Positions 61,774-64,000 of a stretch of DNA of 64,000 bases are shown here, piece by piece. The DNA comes from Chrysophaeum taylorii. Taxonomy: Eukaryota; Sar; Pelagophyceae; Pelagomonadales; Pelagomonadaceae. Under the pieces are notes generated by a model. The model did no database searches, was not told where the DNA came from, and was given only the letters and a program-made list of their open reading frames with translations. The first letter of the stretch is position 1. Each line of letters starts with the position of its first letter. The DNA lies in the NCBI GenBank assembly GCA_029834535.1, contig JAQMWT010000350.1, positions 124,001 to 188,000 on the forward strand. Reading direction: 5' to 3'. A program made the position numbers and the translations under genes.

Positions 61774-62583
61774 ATGTTGAAGTTTTGGGGCATCCTCCTC
61801 GTCGTTGGGACGGCCGCCTTGGCCGGATTCGGCGCGTCGACAAAGGCGAAGAAGCAAAGGACGTCGGCGGCCGTTCTGCTCCAGCGGTCCGAGAAGCGGT
61901 ACGAGCAACTCGAGCGGGCGCACTCGGAAGAGGCCCCGCTTAGGGAGTTTGTGATCGCGCTTCGGTGCAGCGACGCGTCACCTGTCGGCCGCCAGCTGTG
62001 CGACTGGGTGCCGTTTTGTTCGCTGGGCCTCGTGTCTCGCGCCTCGAACGAGTGTGTCCCGTGGGCCATCAAGGAGCTGCGCCGGGAGATCGTCGAGGGG
62101 GCACGGAGCGTGCTCGGCGGAGCTGCCGCCAAGCAGCTCGCCTCGAGCCGCGTCGCCTTCTCTTACGAACTCATGGACGACTTCCGACGGCGCGTCATCG
62201 ACACCCTCGAGCGCGACCGCCGAGAGGCGATTGACGCCGCGCGCGGAACCCTTGCCCTCGACGACGCCGTCAGCCTCGACGACGCCGTCGCCGTCAAAGC
62301 GGCGTACCGACGGCGCTGTCGCGAGGCGCACCCCGACGTCGCCGGGGCCGAGGGCCTCGTCTCGATCGACGAGATCAAAGCGGCCTACGACCTACTCACG
62401 GAGGACGCCACCTACGCTTCCCTCGGCGGCAGGCGAGCTGCCCGAACATTCTTTGGTCCCGTCGATCTTGACGCGCCCGCCCCGGACGACCTTCGACTCG
62501 ACGCCGCCGTCACGCGCCTCGACCCCGACCTCATCTCCCCTTTTCTCTACCGCAACGTCAGGCGCGCCTCTGCGCCGGCCTAG
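61774..62583 (+). CDS. Membrane-anchored J-domain-like protein
   Basis: 269 residues from ATG 61774. Residues about 4-20 form a hydrophobic signal-anchor (FWGILLVVGTAALAGFG) followed by basic KAKKQR. Near the C-terminus, AVKAAYRRRCREAHPDVAGA with HPD at 186-188 and IDEIKAAYDLL form the core of a J domain (helices II-III); the usual helix I is shortened. J proteins stimulate Hsp70 ATPase. The middle helical region is not recognised. Likely membrane-bound (ER, mitochondrion or plastid), side unknown. Confidence 0.65.
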   Translation: MLKFWGILLVVGTAALAGFGASTKAKKQRTSAAVLLQRSEKRYEQLERAHSEEAPLREFVIALRCSDASPVGRQLCDWVPFCSLGLVSRASNECVPWAIKELRREIVEGARSVLGGAAAKQLASSRVAFSYELMDDFRRRVIDTLERDRREAIDAARGTLALDDAVSLDDAVAVKAAYRRRCREAHPDVAGAEGLVSIDEIKAAYDLLTEDATYASLGGRRAARTFFGPVDLDAPAPDDLRLDAAVTRLDPDLISPFLYRNVRRASAPA

Positions 62584-62945
62584 GAACTCCCACTGCGGAG
62601 AGAAATAATGACTGCTGGTTCTAGCGGCGTTTTTGGGCTGTTTAAGCGAGCTGGAGAGTTATCTTTCTCCGCGGTTTGCAGTCAGTGCGCACCCGTATAG
62701 TATGTGCGCCCTTTTATTACTATCATCGTCGTGTCGTTTTGTTGGCCCACGACTTACGACGAGTTGTCACCATTTCCCCTATAGCTCCTCCGTGAAGCAC
62801 GCGCGGTGCTGCTGCCATTCCCACAATTCATACTACAGCCGATCTCGACTCTCCTTCATTCTGTGGGAGGAGTCAGAGTGACACACGCTTTGATGTGTCA
62901 TGACCAATCTGGCGCGATAACACAAGCGCGAAAAAGGCTTCGAGC
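62584..62945. other. Intergenic, nothing recognised apart from promoter elements
   Basis: No gene in this 360-bp stretch. A CCAAT-like sequence (GACCAATCT) lies at about 62899-62907, upstream of the TATA box of the next gene. Confidence 0.5.
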
Positions 62946-62952
62946 TATATAA
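62946..62952 (+). promoter_or_regulatory. TATA box of CS-domain gene
   Basis: TATATAA begins 48 bp before the ATG at 62994, a suitable distance for a start site with a very short leader. It is the clearest TATA element noticed in the window. Confidence 0.5.
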
Positions 62953-62993
62953 GGCGCTAAAGCGCTTTCTATTCACCCTTGAGAACAACGAAT

Positions 62994-63605
62994 ATGGACG
63001 ATCAGACGATCGAGTTGGTAATTGCCGGGCTCCGGAGCGTGTCTGACGCATTGATCTTGGATAAGAGGTGGTTGGATGTCGCGCGCGCCATTGACCGGGC
63101 GTGCGCGTTCATGGAAATGAACGACGCGGCTAAGGCGAGGTCCGAGCTGGACAAGGCGATCGGCGGGTTACCTACGCTCGCTGACGGGAGTCCCCGGTTC
63201 CCGGAACACGTGAAATTGGTTCAGGATGCGCGCGACGCGTTACCCAAGGGCGATCTCGTCAATCCCCGCGTTTCGAAGAAGCTGATGCGTATCGAGGACG
63301 GGTTCACGTTCGAGCAGTGCATAGGCGAGCCGGAGAGTACCGTAATCATTCCGGTCCCGGAAGAGACCAAGCCGGAGGACGTTTGGGTCGAGTTTCGGGT
63401 GTCGCACTTGGTCGTGCGCGTGCGAGGCCACGAGAAGCAGCCGGCTGTCATCGACGGTCCGCTCTCGCAGCCGATCGCCCTCGACGGCTGCGCGTGGTCC
63501 CTCACCAGCGAAGGCCCGCAGCGCGTCCTGTACGTCGCCATCGAGAAGAAGGCCCCGGAGTTTGTTTGGTCCTCTTTCTTCAAGGAGGCGGGCCCCATGA
63601 GATAG
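62994..63605 (+). CDS. CS-domain (p23/NudC-like) protein
   Basis: 203 residues from ATG 62994. Residues about 110-195 are a CS domain: VIIPVPEETKPEDVWVEFRV, SHLVVRVRGHE, PLSQPIALDGCAWSLTSEG, VLYVAIEKK, ending in a tryptophan (FVWSSFF). The PVPEETKPEDVWVEF start is closest to the NudC group of co-chaperones. The N-terminal 85 residues are helical and may form a small tetratricopeptide-like hairpin (AIDRACAFMEMNDAAKARSE). Probably an Hsp90 or dynein-linked co-chaperone (inference). Confidence 0.75.
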   Translation: MDDQTIELVIAGLRSVSDALILDKRWLDVARAIDRACAFMEMNDAAKARSELDKAIGGLPTLADGSPRFPEHVKLVQDARDALPKGDLVNPRVSKKLMRIEDGFTFEQCIGEPESTVIIPVPEETKPEDVWVEFRVSHLVVRVRGHEKQPAVIDGPLSQPIALDGCAWSLTSEGPQRVLYVAIEKKAPEFVWSSFFKEAGPMR

Positions 63606-63747
63606 ATAGATAGATAGAGAGCACGACGACGACATATAATAATAAGGATCCACATCGAATCTTCTTCTTCTTCTTCTTCTTCTTCTTCTGAAGGGCGGTC
63701 GTCCTCATCACTTCTTTCTGTTTTGTGTGTCTTCTCTTCCTTCTTCT
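63606..63747. repeat. GATA and CTT microsatellites
   Basis: GATA units follow the CS-gene stop (63603-63617) and a CTT run lies at 63661-63690. Confidence 0.8.
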
Positions 63748-64000
63748 TCACTGGGAGGAGGCCCGCGCGGAAAAGGAGGAGGCGAGGGCGTCAAGAGCGT
63801 TGGCCCAGTTGGTGAGGGCGTCGTACCTTTTGTTCGGGTCGTCGTCGTGGGAATGGTGGTGGTTTTGTTGTTGTTGCTGTTGTTGTTGTTGTTGTTGCTG
63901 CTGCTGATCCGGGCCGGGGGGGGGGTGTTGCTTGTTGAGGAGGATGAGGTGGGCTTGTATCTGGTCGATTTTGCCGGAAATGCGGTCGTCGAGGATCATG
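63748..64000 (-). CDS. 3' part of a polyglutamine protein (partial)
   Basis: Minus-strand frame open to the window edge; the Met at 63997-63999 may be internal. It reads DDRISGKIDQIQAHLILLNK, then a run of about 14 Gln, HHHSHDDD, and a helical end (RYDALTNWANALDALASSFS). Too short to assign. Confidence 0.45.
   Translation of the reverse strand, partial: MILDDRISGKIDQIQAHLILLNKQHPPPGPDQQQQQQQQQQQQQQNHHHSHDDDPNKRYDALTNWANALDALASSFSARASSQ

Overview
This is nuclear DNA from a unicellular eukaryote. It has GC-rich, mostly single-exon genes with a few short GT-AG introns (about 41-95 nt), cytochrome c, a heterotrimeric G-alpha subunit, a proteasome chaperone, a chromatin YL1_C protein and a dynein-assembly factor. 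DNAAF5 and a dynein-stem protein imply a flagellate. A stramenopile-type alga or protist would fit, but that is inference from gene content; no marker gene fixes the lineage. Trinucleotide runs are common in coding and flanking DNA.

Layout. 1-3.4 kb: 3' end of a UBX protein, tandem repeats, a HerA/FtsK-like ATPase and a small two-exon gene. 3.4-6.2 kb: two direct copies of a Helitron-like repeat and a LINE endonuclease fragment. 6.4-14.1 kb: PH/C2/DysF-like protein, another Helitron-like copy carrying a MITE, nucleotide-sugar transporter, divergent YL1_C and coiled-coil genes, methyltransferase. 14.1-28.2 kb: repeat-rich, with a Myb/SANT-like gene, a sulfotransferase pseudogene split by a 4.3-kb hAT-like transposon, a second methyltransferase copy, two more Helitron-like copies, a 5'-truncated LINE with a C-terminal nuclease, and an intact-looking sulfotransferase. 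28.5-40 kb: LRR protein, an AT-richer Copia fossil, LINE debris, SpoU methylase, zinc-binding, SAP and coiled-coil proteins, cytochrome c. 40.2-47.8 kb: GGCT-like protein, a gene-poor stretch, a secreted protein, ABITRAM. 47.8-51.1 kb: very compact cluster (MFS transporter, PSMD9, LYR protein, acidic protein). 52.2-60 kb: a dynein-stem protein convergent with DNAAF5. 60.1-64 kb: G-alpha, J protein, CS-domain protein and one partial gene.

The strongest candidate for something new is the protein at 52199-56169. It joins a CCDC81-like pair of HU-type domains to a dynein heavy-chain stem and stops where the linker and motor should begin. Its 3' neighbour is DNAAF5, and a Helitron-like copy ends 45 bp before its ATG. 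Second is the mobile-DNA architecture: a nuclease-type LINE and the Helitron-like repeats repeatedly abut ACAG/ACAA microsatellites, and six Helitron-like copies share both ends. All domain calls are by eye, without database searches.
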